Below, in pieces: positions 23,243 through 31,225 of a stretch of 32,466 nucleotides of DNA. Positions within the stretch are counted from its first letter, which is position 1. Every line of letters begins with the position of its first letter. The position numbers were made by a program, and so were the translations under genes. The notes under the pieces were generated by a model. It had not been told where the DNA came from. It saw nothing but the letters and a program-made list of their open reading frames with translations, and ran no database searches. The stretch covers positions 1-32,466 of the forward strand of contig CAMDWA010000036.1 in assembly GCA_945877855.1 (NCBI GenBank). The letters are read 5' to 3'. This DNA comes from Thermoflexus hugenholtzii JAD2 (GTDB lineage: Bacteria > Chloroflexota > Anaerolineae > J036 > Brachytrichaceae).

Positions 23243-24385
23243 TTAAAACGTAACGCTGGCCTTTGAATAATGCTTCACCGCATCACAATCAAGCTCAACC
23301 CCAATGCCGGGGCCAGATGGAATGGGCAATGTGCCATTCTTGTAATCCCAATCCATTGTCACCAAAGTATGCTCACGAATGAGGGCACTTTGCAAGTCTG
23401 AAGCCATGGTGCAAGAACGCGCCGCCGCGATGACATGTAAATGCAAGGCCTGCCATACGCCCGTCTCGAGCGATGAGCCATGCCAGCAACTATAGCCAGC
23501 CACCTCGACAGCGTGCGCCAAGGTTAAAAACTCAGTAATACCGCCGCTGCAATTAAAGTTGTCGGCATATTTGTCTTGTATGGCACGCCGCAGCACCTCC
23601 ATCCCGCGCGTATGCAATACCAAGGGTATCGCCACCACTTGCCGCACCCGTTGCCACATTTCGGGTTGATCCCATGGGAATGGGTCTTCAATACGCACAT
23701 TTTCGGCATATGGCTCAAGCTGTTTTAGCATGTGCAAGGCATCATGAGGGCTAAGCCATTGCCACATCGGGTCGATGGTGATGCTGAAATCAGACCCGCC
23801 CGCCGCCTTGATGGCCTTCACCTGCTCAACCGTTGGGTCGCCAATTTTCGATTTGGTTTTGATGCCTTTAAAGCCCAATTCACGCGCCCGTGTCACAATG
23901 CGCGTTAGGTCTTTGGGCAATTGCCGCCCGCACCAATAATCAACCGCTATGCGCTCGCGCACCGGCCCGCCCAACAGATCGACCACACGACAGCCAAGGC
24001 GTTTGCCCATCCAGTCATACAACATCATCTCAAAGGCATACATGGCGGGCGAAGGTGAATCCCACAAAGCGGGCGGGTGGCTGCGCAATAGCCCCCATTG
24101 CAAGCCATTGCGCCAATTGGCGGGCAATACACTCAGATCTAAACCGCGCAACTCCAGCCCAATCAGTTGTTGCAGCCACGGCGACACCTCTTTTAATGAT
24201 GGCCCGCGATGAATTTCGCCCAGCGCCGTGATGCCGTCGCTGATATGAAATTCAAGCAGCACAATTGGCTTGGCATCCCAATCATCGGCAAACAAACCGA
24301 GTTCGGGGCTGTTCACTGCGCCTTTTTTGCCCGGCACATACACTTCGTGGGCGGTAATGGATTGAATTTTTGGATTTGTAGACAT
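23243..24385 (-). CDS. Enolase-superfamily enzyme (mandelate racemase/muconate lactonizing type)
   Basis: 380 residues. Capping domain first (residues about 8-135), then a TIM barrel. The barrel has the KxK-like pair in IKTKSKIGD (residues about 194-202), the first metal ligand in ITIDPMWQW, the second in RIEDPFPWD, and HTRGMEVLRR where the third ligand or general base is expected. The C-terminal strand is WHGSSLETGVWQALHLH. These enzymes remove a proton alpha to a carboxylate and then dehydrate, racemise or cycloisomerise an acid sugar or related compound. The third metal ligand is not the usual Asp/Glu pattern, so the subgroup is uncertain. It is transcribed divergently from an M81 peptidase gene. 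Confidence 0.85.
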   Translation of the reverse strand: MSTNPKIQSITAHEVYVPGKKGAVNSPELGLFADDWDAKPIVLLEFHISDGITALGEIHRGPSLKEVSPWLQQLIGLELRGLDLSVLPANWRNGLQWGLLRSHPPALWDSPSPAMYAFEMMLYDWMGKRLGCRVVDLLGGPVRERIAVDYWCGRQLPKDLTRIVTRARELGFKGIKTKSKIGDPTVEQVKAIKAAGGSDFSITIDPMWQWLSPHDALHMLKQLEPYAENVRIEDPFPWDQPEMWQRVRQVVAIPLVLHTRGMEVLRRAIQDKYADNFNCSGGITEFLTLAHAVEVAGYSCWHGSSLETGVWQALHLHVIAAARSCTMASDLQSALIREHTLVTMDWDYKNGTLPIPSGPGIGVELDCDAVKHYSKASVTF

Positions 24386-24390
24386 AAAAA

Positions 24391-24510
24391 GTTGATTGAT
24401 TGGTTGGTTGATTAGTTGAATGGTTGATTGGTTGATTAAAAAGTTGAATGGTCAATTAGTAACTCACAAATCACAAATCAACCATTCAACTATTCAACCA
24501 TTCAACTAAC
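24391..24510. repeat. 8-bp repeat array with inverted half
   Basis: Octamers run from 24392 as TTGATTGA, TTGGTTGG, TTGATTAG, TTGAATGG, TTGATTGG, TTGATTAA, then after a 4-base shift TTGAATGG and TCAATTAG. After a short break with TCACAAA repeats come TTCAACTA, TTCAACCA and TTCAACTA, the complements of the first set. The two halves can pair to form a long imperfect hairpin. It fills the space between two divergent genes and begins 5 bp upstream of the enolase-superfamily ATG, so it must overlap that gene's promoter or leader. Confidence 0.82.
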
Positions 24511-24585
24511 CACCCACCAAACTAACTTGACAACAATAAAATCGCCATTACACTACATTTTAATATCTAAAATTTCAGAGGTCAT

Positions 24586-26091
24586 ATGCAAAATATCTTA
24601 ATTGCCGAAATCAAACAAGAAATATCGACATTCAACCCTATGCCTTCGACCGAGCATGATTTTGTCACTCATTTTGGCGATGAGATTATGCGCGTGCATC
24701 GCGGCTTAAACTCTGAGATGGCGGGGGCGCTTGATGTGTTTAACCAGCGCAACGACATTGCGCTCAAGCCAACTTATAGCGCCCGCGCCATTACCAGCGC
24801 CGGAGTGTTAACGGCAACCGGCTGGCAACATTTGGCAAACCATTTTCTTGAGGCGATTCAAGCGGCAGCAAACGCCGCGCCCATTCATGGCGTGTATTTC
24901 TCGATGCATGGCGCAATGTCAGCAGAGGGTGAACTTGACCCCGAAGGCTATTTGCTGGCCCAAACCCGCGCTATTTTAGGCCAGCGGGTGCCGATCGTGG
25001 TGTCGCTCGACCTACACGGCATCTTAACCGACCGTATGCTCGAACATAGTGACGCGGTCGTGCCATATCACACCTACCCCCACACCGATTTTTACCCCAC
25101 CGGCGCACGGGCAGCGCGGCTATTATTGCGTATTTTAGATGGCGAGGTCAAACCCGTCACAGTCCGTGTCGCCATTCCGGCATTGGTGCGCGGCGATGAA
25201 CTCATCACCGCCAGCGGTTTGTTTGGGCGACAAATTCGCATGGCTGAAGCCTTCGAGGCCTCAGGCGGCCCCAGCGCCGGTATGTTTATCGGCAACCCAT
25301 TCACCGATGTGCCCGAGCTGCGCTGTGACAGTGTGGTGGTAAGCAATGACGACCCAGCAGCAGCAGCCCAATTAGCCGAGCGTATGGCCGCCGATTTTTG
25401 GGCCTGCCACGAAAAAATGCAAGTGCCGCTGACCAGCCTAACCGATGCTGCCAATCTGGCTTGTGAATTGGTGCCCGGCACCACCATTTTGGTCGATGCC
25501 GCCGATGCCACCAGTTCGGGGGCATCGGGCGACAGCAACGCCATTTTGGGGGCGTTAATGGCGGCCAATTATGGGGGGCGGGCGTTATTGCCCATTGTCG
25601 ATGCGCCAGCAGTGCAAGCCGCCTTTGCCGCAGGCATTGGCGCAACTATTCAGGTGACGATCGGGGGGGCGCTCGACAAAAAACGCTATACCCCCATTCA
25701 AATGACGCTAAAAGTGCGCTTATTGTCAGATGGCGATTTTGTGAGTGAGAGCGACGGTGCAGTATGGCATGGCGGGCTGACGGCTGTTTTGCAAAATGAA
25801 CATTACACCATCGTCGCCACCTCGCGCGCAGTTAGCCTCTATAACCGCTCGCTTTTTTATGCACATGGCTGTGATCCGGCAAAATACGACTGTGTTATCG
25901 TCAAATCGCCGCAATGCGAACGCCATATGTTCCGTGATTGGTCGGCCCGTTATATCGATGTCGATGCGCCCGGCAGCACCAGCGCCAATGTGCGCAGTTT
26001 GGGTCATACCATCGCCCAGCGCCCATTGTGGCCGCTCGATGCTGTCGAGCACTTTACGCCAAAGGCACGTATTTTTAGACGGCCTGTTTAG
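24586..26091 (+). CDS. M81 family metallopeptidase (MlrC-like)
   Basis: 501 residues, the usual length. The family includes MlrC, the microcystinase C that cleaves linear microcystin products, and many members of unknown substrate. Family marks: IAEIKQEISTFNPMPSTEHDF at the N-terminus (as IAEIKQEISTFNP), GVYFSMHGAMSAEGELDPEG, VVSLDLHGILTDRM, VPYHTYPHTDFYPTGARAAR and VDAADATSSGASGDSNAIL. The Asp/His-rich motifs are the likely zinc site. The closing domain has VIVKSPQCERHMFRDW. No signal peptide, so cytoplasmic. ATG 24586 follows AGAGGTCAT. It is divergent from the enolase-superfamily gene, suggesting a shared catabolic theme. A type 2 repeat begins 4 bp after its stop. Confidence 0.9.
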   Translation: MQNILIAEIKQEISTFNPMPSTEHDFVTHFGDEIMRVHRGLNSEMAGALDVFNQRNDIALKPTYSARAITSAGVLTATGWQHLANHFLEAIQAAANAAPIHGVYFSMHGAMSAEGELDPEGYLLAQTRAILGQRVPIVVSLDLHGILTDRMLEHSDAVVPYHTYPHTDFYPTGARAARLLLRILDGEVKPVTVRVAIPALVRGDELITASGLFGRQIRMAEAFEASGGPSAGMFIGNPFTDVPELRCDSVVVSNDDPAAAAQLAERMAADFWACHEKMQVPLTSLTDAANLACELVPGTTILVDAADATSSGASGDSNAILGALMAANYGGRALLPIVDAPAVQAAFAAGIGATIQVTIGGALDKKRYTPIQMTLKVRLLSDGDFVSESDGAVWHGGLTAVLQNEHYTIVATSRAVSLYNRSLFYAHGCDPAKYDCVIVKSPQCERHMFRDWSARYIDVDAPGSTSANVRSLGHTIAQRPLWPLDAVEHFTPKARIFRRPV

Positions 26092-26095
26092 TGCA

Positions 26096-26153
26096 ATAGC
26101 GCAGATTCCGAGTTGATGAAATCAACCCTTCATCATTTAGGAATTTGCGCTAT
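26096..26153. repeat. Type 2 short inverted-repeat element, copy 2
   Basis: 58 bp with ends ATAGCGCAGATTCC and GGAATTTGCGCTAT (13 of 14 bases inverted-complementary). The interior has GTTGAT-GAA-ATCAAC, a perfect small hairpin, then CCCTTCATCATTTA. It is nearly identical to the copy at 4512-4565 over its full length, 21.5 kb away, and lies immediately after the M81 gene. Confidence 0.85.
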
Positions 26154-26444
26154 AAGAAATTAACGCATTTATTTCAAAGATATATATAATAAAATTGAAA
26201 GGTTTATAAAACTATAATACAACTCAACCTAATTTCGCAATAAATCGTCAAAACATTGAGTTGCTTCCATAATTAGCAATATCATCTAAGAATTAAAAGT
26301 GAATTCAATGCTAAAAATAAAAAACCATCGCATCGGCTGAAAGCAAAAAGCAAAGTCAATGCCATGATTTTGATCAATATTTTTGTCTGTTCGCCTTGTT
26401 TTTTAAGAGATGATGTAATTTTTAAGGTAAAGGTAAGATTGAAC
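26154..26444. other. A+T-rich leader region of the subtilase gene
   Basis: No gene is supported. TATAAT-like boxes occur at 26185-26190 and 26213-26218, but neither has a -35 at proper spacing. A short frame could extend the subtilase start back to 26364, but it would precede the signal peptide with a second hydrophobic stretch and is not favoured. Confidence 0.5.
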
Positions 26445-27698
26445 ATGAACATACGCATCAAAACACTTAGCCGCTTCGCCATTGCCGTTACAACCGTTAT
26501 TTCGTTAGGCCCGCTAACAACATCAGCCGCCTTAGATGTTTTACCCCCTGAAGGTGGTTTAGCGCGACTTGTCGTCCCCTCGGGTAATGCAAAAGTGATC
26601 CCCGGGCATTACATTGTCGTTTACAAAGATGATGTCACACCGACTGAGGGAAACCGTCATACAGATCGGGTGCGTGGCGATCGTGGCGCACGCATCAAAC
26701 ATGTTTATGAAAATGCGCTAAAGGGCTTTGCCGCCGAGCTTAGTGATGCCTCGGTCGCGTCATTACGCGCAAATCCCAAAGTAGCCTATATTGAACAAGA
26801 ACAAGAATTTACCGCCGATGATATTGACGGGGTAGAGGCGCTTGATGTCGCGCAAACAGGGGCAACGTGGGGGTTAGATCGAATCGACCAGAAAAACTTG
26901 CCGCTCAATAGTGTTTTTAATTACACCCGCACTGGCAAAGGGGTAAATGCCTATATCATCGACACCGGTATTTTACAAACGCACACCGAATTTGGGGGCC
27001 GCGCGGTCAAAGGCTTTGATGCAGTAACAAGCGGCGGCGCGGCAAGCGATTGCAACGGACACGGAACCCATGTTGCTGGCACAATTGGCAGCAAAACCTA
27101 TGGCGTAGCCAAAGAAGCCAAACTGATTGCGGTGCGGGTGTTAGGTTGCAATGGCAGCGGCAGCACATCGGGTGTCATTGCTGGAATTGATTGGGTGCGC
27201 AGAAATGCAGTTAAACCTGCTGTTGCCAATATGAGCTTAGGCGGTGGGGCTTCGGCAGCCTTAGACAGTGCAGTTGTCGCCGCAATCAATGCTGGCATCA
27301 CATTTGCAATTGCAGGCGGCAATAGCAATGCCAATGCATGTAACTATTCACCGGCGCGGGTGGCTGCGGCCATTACCGTTGGGGCAACTACCTCCACTGA
27401 TGCGCGGGCAAGCTATTCAAATTATGGTTCTTGTTTGGATATTTTTGCCCCCGGCAGCAGCATTAAATCAACTTGGCATACCAGCACGACGGCTGTGAAT
27501 ACGATTAGCGGCACCTCGATGGCAACACCACACGTGGCAGGGGTAGCGGCACTTTATTTGCAAAGCAGCCCGACTGCGTCACCTATAGCTGTACGCAATG
27601 CTTTGGTAAATGCGGCAACCCTTAATAAGGTAACTAGCCCCGGCACTGGCTCGACGAAAGCGTTATTGTGCGCAAACGCCCCCAGTGCGTGTCAATAG
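26445..27698 (+). CDS. Secreted subtilisin-like serine protease (S8, proteinase K/aqualysin type)
   Basis: 417 residues from ATG 26445, which is preceded by AAGGTAAG. Signal peptide: RIKTLSRFAIAVTTVISLG with cleavage near TSAALD. Inhibitor I9 propeptide: PGHYIVVYKDDVTP to YIEQEQEF, about residues 45-125. Catalytic domain: Asp173 in AYIIDTGIL, His206 in NGHGTHVAGTIG and Ser358 in SGTSMATPHVAG. The oxyanion Asn region is FAIAGGNSNANACNY. It belongs to the proteinase K/aqualysin I subgroup, normally autoprocessed and secreted, and lacks any C-terminal anchor or P-domain. An in-frame ATG at 26364 would bury the signal peptide and is rejected. A terminator follows at 27790. Confidence 0.93.
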   Translation: MNIRIKTLSRFAIAVTTVISLGPLTTSAALDVLPPEGGLARLVVPSGNAKVIPGHYIVVYKDDVTPTEGNRHTDRVRGDRGARIKHVYENALKGFAAELSDASVASLRANPKVAYIEQEQEFTADDIDGVEALDVAQTGATWGLDRIDQKNLPLNSVFNYTRTGKGVNAYIIDTGILQTHTEFGGRAVKGFDAVTSGGAASDCNGHGTHVAGTIGSKTYGVAKEAKLIAVRVLGCNGSGSTSGVIAGIDWVRRNAVKPAVANMSLGGGASAALDSAVVAAINAGITFAIAGGNSNANACNYSPARVAAAITVGATTSTDARASYSNYGSCLDIFAPGSSIKSTWHTSTTAVNTISGTSMATPHVAGVAALYLQSSPTASPIAVRNALVNAATLNKVTSPGTGSTKALLCANAPSACQ

Positions 27699-27720
27699 CC
27701 TAAATCGCTTGTAATGTATA

Positions 27721-27776
27721 GCCGAGGGTGCTGTTGCGAACCCAATGACTGGTTTGGTTCGCAATAACACCCTCGG
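27721..27776. repeat. 56-bp hairpin downstream of the subtilase gene
   Basis: Arms GCCGAGGGTG-C-TGTTGCGAACC and GGTTCGCAATAACACCCTCGGC pair over 22 bp with one mismatch and one G-U pair around a 12-base loop. The size (56 bp) and the opening GCCGA match the hairpin family at 3.4-18.4 kb, but the rest of the arm differs. No U-tract follows, and a proper terminator lies 14 bp on. Confidence 0.7.
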
Positions 27777-27789
27777 CCCTTCACAAAAA

Positions 27790-27822
27790 ACCGCCTAAAG
27801 CGCTTGAAGCGCTTTAGGCGGT
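27790..27822. terminator. Bidirectional rho-independent terminator
   Basis: A perfect 15-bp stem (ACCGCCTAAAGCGCT, loop TGA, then its complement). A six-base A-tract on the left (27785-27790) gives a U-tract for the minus-strand gene at 27843-28328. The right side reads ATCTTTAT for the plus-strand subtilase. It lies between convergent genes. Confidence 0.82.
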
Positions 27823-27842
27823 ATCTTTATTAAGAAAGAGGG

Positions 27843-28328
27843 CTAAGGTGCGCGTTTAAGCTGTGTCACCAGCGACAAATAATTTAATTTCACTTGAACC
27901 TCACTTAATAATTGTGAGTTCCAAGGACACCAAACACAATTAGGCAATGCAGCGTTACAGATATCGCTCAAATTTTCTTCGATCCAAGTAGGATCAGCAT
28001 CACACACCTCGGTCGCTAACTCAAAAAAATTGATGGATGTTGGATCAAGCTGATAATGCCAAGGTGGGTTATAAGCAGCCGCCGTTTTGATGATTTTTCC
28101 CATCACCGATTTTGTAGGCTGACCCGTCTTAAGCATATTTCGCGCCTCTTGAATTCGATCAACATCGACCAATTTAATCATCATTGTGACCTCATTGGTT
28201 GGAAACCCTACTCTAAAATAAGCTACCTCATCAACTTGAGAGACAACTGGGTAAACAGGTGCAACAATCGCGGTATTTTGAGTCAATAAAAGAAGAACTG
28301 ATAAAAATAGAATAAATCGTTGACACAT
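27843..28328 (-). CDS. Secreted BP74-like protein
   Basis: 161 residues from ATG 28328 (a TTG two codons earlier is less likely). Signal peptide: FILFLSVLLLLTQNTAIVAP. The mature part follows the pattern of the bacterial relatives of fungal BP74: AYFRVGFPTNEVTMMIKLVD, DRIQEARNML, GKIIKTAAAYNPPWHYQLDP, ELATEVCDADPTWIEENL, then CPWNSQLLSEVQV near the end. The four cysteines (in EVCDA, DICNA and CVWC) suggest disulfides, consistent with export. The molecular role of the family is not established. Convergent with the subtilase, sharing its terminator. The family call is from remembered pattern, so moderate. Confidence 0.65.
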   Translation of the reverse strand: MCQRFILFLSVLLLLTQNTAIVAPVYPVVSQVDEVAYFRVGFPTNEVTMMIKLVDVDRIQEARNMLKTGQPTKSVMGKIIKTAAAYNPPWHYQLDPTSINFFELATEVCDADPTWIEENLSDICNAALPNCVWCPWNSQLLSEVQVKLNYLSLVTQLKRAP

Positions 28329-28383
28329 AATCAATTGAGTATATGTTCAAAACGAAATTGCTATCTCTGGTCATCGTTCCCAA

Positions 28384-29262
28384 TTAAAACCGAATGCGCG
28401 AATAAAACTCTGGCGTGCCACGCACCCCTAGCGAACGCAATGACACACGATAAAGCGCCCCTGCGTGAATGCCATCACTGTCTTTAATATGCCCACCTGC
28501 CGTCGTGACATATAAATCGCTAAAATCATCGCCGCCAAAACAAGCGCTGCTCACCTTTTTGACCGGAAAATAAATGCGCATCAATTCGCGCCCTTGTGGC
28601 GAATAACGAGTGAGGCAGTTCCCATCCCAACGGGCGCTCCATACACAACCCTCGGTATCAACTGTCATGCCGTCGGGCACGCCAATTTCGGCTTTGCTGT
28701 GCACAAAAGGGGTGCGATTGCTTAAATTGCCGCTGATGTTGTCATAATCAAAACGATCAATCGTCTTTTTGAGCGAATCGGTATGATAAAACTGCTTGAG
28801 GTCGGGCGTAAAACCCATGCCATTTGACACAGTCACATCGCCAAATAAGGTCGTGATGCTGCCATCTAAATCTAAGCGATACAACGCGCCGGGCGTTGGG
28901 CCGCCCGGGTCGGGTGATGGCATGGTTCCGCAAAACACGCGCCCGGTCGGGTCAGCCATCACGTCGTTAAAACGCGAGGCTTCTTCATTGGGCAATGAGG
29001 CGATTAGGGTTGTCAACACCCCATTTTTGAGCAGGCGAATCGCACCTTGGCGCTGAAATAATAACAACCCGCCATCGGCTTGAAATGTAAAACCGCCGGT
29101 CACTTCGCCCTCATACACAATGCCGTGCTGTTGGGTTGCTGGGTCATAACAAAACACGCGCCCGCGCGGGATGTCGTTCCAATAAATTTTCTTTTCTTCG
29201 GGGTGCCATAACGGGTTTTCGCCGGTGTTGCAGGCGTAATCACATAAAAGTTCTAATTGCAT
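28384..29262 (-). CDS. SMP-30/gluconolactonase-family sugar lactonase
   Basis: 292 residues, one six-bladed beta-propeller. Family marks: GENPLWHPEEKKIYWNDIP (metal-ligand Glu15), RFNDVMADPTGRVFCGTM, TVSNGMGFTPD (metal-ligand Asn) and IGVPDGMTVDTEGCVWSARW (metal-ligand Asp). Each of the residues that hold the Ca2+/Zn2+ ion is present. These enzymes hydrolyse aldonolactones in sugar-acid pathways. Together with the enolase-superfamily gene at 23.2 kb and the alpha-galactosidase at the start, this suggests carbohydrate and acid-sugar use, though the genes are not in one operon. No signal peptide. No clear Shine-Dalgarno before ATG 29262. Confidence 0.9.
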   Translation of the reverse strand: MQLELLCDYACNTGENPLWHPEEKKIYWNDIPRGRVFCYDPATQQHGIVYEGEVTGGFTFQADGGLLLFQRQGAIRLLKNGVLTTLIASLPNEEASRFNDVMADPTGRVFCGTMPSPDPGGPTPGALYRLDLDGSITTLFGDVTVSNGMGFTPDLKQFYHTDSLKKTIDRFDYDNISGNLSNRTPFVHSKAEIGVPDGMTVDTEGCVWSARWDGNCLTRYSPQGRELMRIYFPVKKVSSACFGGDDFSDLYVTTAGGHIKDSDGIHAGALYRVSLRSLGVRGTPEFYSRIRF

Positions 29263-29297
29263 GATGTTTTATATCATATCACCATCGGGGATAGTGG

Positions 29298-29388
29298 AAA
29301 GTGCAAAGTGTAAAGTGCTAAGTATCAGGTTCCAAGTCTGTAATCTTAATTCTTAATTCTTGGTTCTTGGCTCTTGGCTCTTGCTACT
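29298..29388. repeat. In-register 7-bp repeat array
   Basis: Thirteen heptamers read without slippage: AAAGTGC, AAAGTGT, AAAGTGC, TAAGTAT, CAGGTTC, CAAGTCT, GTAATCT, then TAATTCT twice, TGGTTCT, TGGCTCT twice and TGCTACT. Unlike the array at 5222 the second half is not an obvious inverted copy of the first. It lies between the divergent SMP-30 and glycosyltransferase genes and ends 25 bp before the latter's ATG. Confidence 0.8.
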
Positions 29389-29413
29389 TGCGGTATAGTG
29401 CAAGCTCAAATTT

Positions 29414-30364
29414 ATGACCGCGCCACTTGTCTCTATTCTTATTCCAGCTTATAACCAAGCCCAATTTTTGCCCGAAACATTAAGTAGTGCGCTCGAACAA
29501 GATTATGACAATCTTGAAGTGGTGATCGCCGATGATGGCTCACGCGATCACAGTGCCGAGGTGATTAACGATTTTGCGCGGCGTTACCCCAAACGGCTCA
29601 TTCCCATCATCGGGCAAAACAATGTTGGGGTGACTAAAAATTACAACCGCGCCCTCAAGCATTGTCATGGCAAATATGTGGCCTTGCAAGGTGGTGATGA
29701 TGTGTTGTTGCCCGGCAAAGTTACGGCACAAGTGGTATGGATGGAAGCCGATGCGCGGCGCGCCTTATGCGGACATGATGTTGATGTATTCGACTCGAAT
29801 ACCGGTCAAACACTATATCGTTGGACCGAGCGCATTGCTATGCGCCAAGGCCAAAGCGCCTATGACGCGGTGGTATTCGGGCATCTCATGCCCGGCACAT
29901 CAACCATGATGCGGGCTTGTTATTTGCCCAAAGACGGCTGCGATGAGCGCATTCCCATTGCATCGGATTGGAAACTATGGATCGACTTGCTGACCAATGC
30001 CGGCGAAAACGGCCATTTTGGCTGGATCGACGGCGTATGGGCGCGTTATCGCGTGTGGGGGGGACAAGTGACCAAACGCAAGCTCAGTTTTCAAAAAGAC
30101 TTGATGAAATCCGCCCAATTGCTGATGACCGAAAGCGCCGACCCGCGGATTCGGCGTTTTTATCGCATTGAGCGCGCCAAACGCCAATTTGAGCGCGGTT
30201 ATTATTTTTTGCGTCAAGGTGATGCAGCGCGGGCGCGACATTTGCTTACGGCCTCGTTGCGCAGCGAGATTTATGCGCCTAAACCCGTGTTGGCCTTCAC
30301 CGCCAGTTGTTTGCCAGCGGGATGGATAAGTCGGTTGTTGAAGATGTATCGCAAAAGCGTATAA
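29414..30364 (+). CDS. Family 2 glycosyltransferase
   Basis: 316 residues. GT-A fold: VSILIPAYNQAQFLPETLSS, EVVIADDGSRDHS (nucleotide-sugar-binding Asp pair) and YVALQGGDDVLLPGK (the DxD-like GGDD that binds metal). The acceptor half has GTSTMMRACYLP and IASDWKLWIDLLTNAG. The C-terminal 80 residues form an arginine-rich helical region without membrane spans. It transfers a sugar from a nucleotide donor to a surface glycan, lipid or protein; neither donor nor acceptor can be read. It stands alone rather than in a polysaccharide cluster. It is followed after 20 bp by a toxin-antitoxin pair that is probably a separate unit. Confidence 0.9.
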   Translation: MTAPLVSILIPAYNQAQFLPETLSSALEQDYDNLEVVIADDGSRDHSAEVINDFARRYPKRLIPIIGQNNVGVTKNYNRALKHCHGKYVALQGGDDVLLPGKVTAQVVWMEADARRALCGHDVDVFDSNTGQTLYRWTERIAMRQGQSAYDAVVFGHLMPGTSTMMRACYLPKDGCDERIPIASDWKLWIDLLTNAGENGHFGWIDGVWARYRVWGGQVTKRKLSFQKDLMKSAQLLMTESADPRIRRFYRIERAKRQFERGYYFLRQGDAARARHLLTASLRSEIYAPKPVLAFTASCLPAGWISRLLKMYRKSV

Positions 30365-30384
30365 TAAAATTTGGGTGAAATATC

Positions 30385-30633
30385 ATGCGTCGACAAATTA
30401 CGATTGAAGTTCCCGAAAGCATGTTGCTAGTACAAAACACAGATGCAATTGCATTTGCAGATGAAATACAAATGCTAGCGGCTGTAAAACTTTACGAATT
30501 AGGTCGCTTGTCATCCTCTCATGCAGCCGAACTTGCAGGTGTATCTCGGGTTGAGTTTTTACTCAGCTTATCACGCTACAAGGTTTTTCCGCTCCAATCA
30601 GAATTAACTGATCTTGAACAAACTTATGCCTAA
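30385..30633 (+). CDS. UPF0175 family antitoxin
   Basis: 82 residues. UPF0175 pattern: RQITIEVPESMLL, then DEIQMLAAVKLYELGRLSSS, HAAELAGVSRVEFLLSLSRY and KVFPL near the end. The middle is a helix-turn-helix, so it should bind DNA and autoregulate. In known pairs UPF0175 proteins are encoded directly ahead of a DUF3368 PIN-like toxin, exactly as here. GGTGAAAT lies upstream of the ATG. The last four codons overlap the toxin start by 8 bp (ATGCCTAA). Confidence 0.87.
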   Translation: MRRQITIEVPESMLLVQNTDAIAFADEIQMLAAVKLYELGRLSSSHAAELAGVSRVEFLLSLSRYKVFPLQSELTDLEQTYA

Positions 30634-31108
30634 AGCGATCAGTAATACATCGCCGCTGCTATATTTGCATCGAATTGACCAAAGCATCTGGCTATCATTT
30701 CTTTTTGACGAAATTTGGGTTCCCCAAGCCGTAATCCACGAACTAAATATCGGCAAACAAAAAGGATACGATGTTCCTAACCCATTATTATGGGATTTTA
30801 CAACCATTGTTGATCCAAAATATATCCCCCCCGAATGGGCTGCGCTAAATTTAGGGCCGGGCGAAGTGGCGGCGATGTCGCTTGCCCTAGAAAATCCACA
30901 ACATGTCGTATTACTCGATGATCAACTTGCGCGCCGATCTGCGCAAGCAGCAGGATTAGACGTATGGGGTACACTCAAAATCATGCTTGAAATCAAAAAA
31001 CGCGGACATATTCCCAAGATTCAACCTTATGTCCATTTACTACGTGAGGCCGGGATGTGGATCTCTGATGCCATTTATACGCGGATTTTGAACCTTGCAG
31101 GCGAATAA
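30626..31108 (+). CDS. DUF3368 PIN-like toxin
   Basis: 160 residues from ATG 30626. PIN-fold marks: ISNTSPLLYLHRID (the first acidic position is Asn6 followed by TSP, as usual for DUF3368), VPQAVIHELNIG, LGPGEVAAMSLALE (Glu) and VLLDDQLARRSAQAAGL (Asp pair), with the following GLDVWGTLKIML. PIN proteins are Mg2+-dependent RNases, but activity of DUF3368 members has rarely been tested. A TTG start 12 bp earlier is possible, but the ATG giving the classic 8-bp overlap with the antitoxin is preferred. Confidence 0.87.
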   Translation: MPKAISNTSPLLYLHRIDQSIWLSFLFDEIWVPQAVIHELNIGKQKGYDVPNPLLWDFTTIVDPKYIPPEWAALNLGPGEVAAMSLALENPQHVVLLDDQLARRSAQAAGLDVWGTLKIMLEIKKRGHIPKIQPYVHLLREAGMWISDAIYTRILNLAGE

Positions 31109-31193
31109 CTGAGCCGACCTGAGCGACTGGAGCAACAACAGAAAAGCCATAAACCACAACCTAAAAATCATCAGTGCCTCAATTATTAAAACC

Positions 31194-31225
31194 CATGAGT
31201 CATGAGTTATGACTCATGACTCACC
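31194..31225. repeat. Heptamer palindrome spanning the hydantoinase stop codon
   Basis: Four heptamers in register: CATGAGT, CATGAGT, TATGACT, CATGACT. They fold into an 11-bp hairpin (GAGTCATGAGT at 31197-31207, loop TATG, ACTCATGACTC at 31212-31222). The TGA stop of the hydantoinase B gene (31216-31214, minus strand) is made by the repeat. The preceding 31109-31193 holds no gene. Confidence 0.75.

Noticed and set aside
26364-26444. Upstream ATG for the subtilase at 26364
   Set aside because: It would put 27 residues with a second hydrophobic run before a normal signal peptide; ATG 26445 has a better ribosome site.
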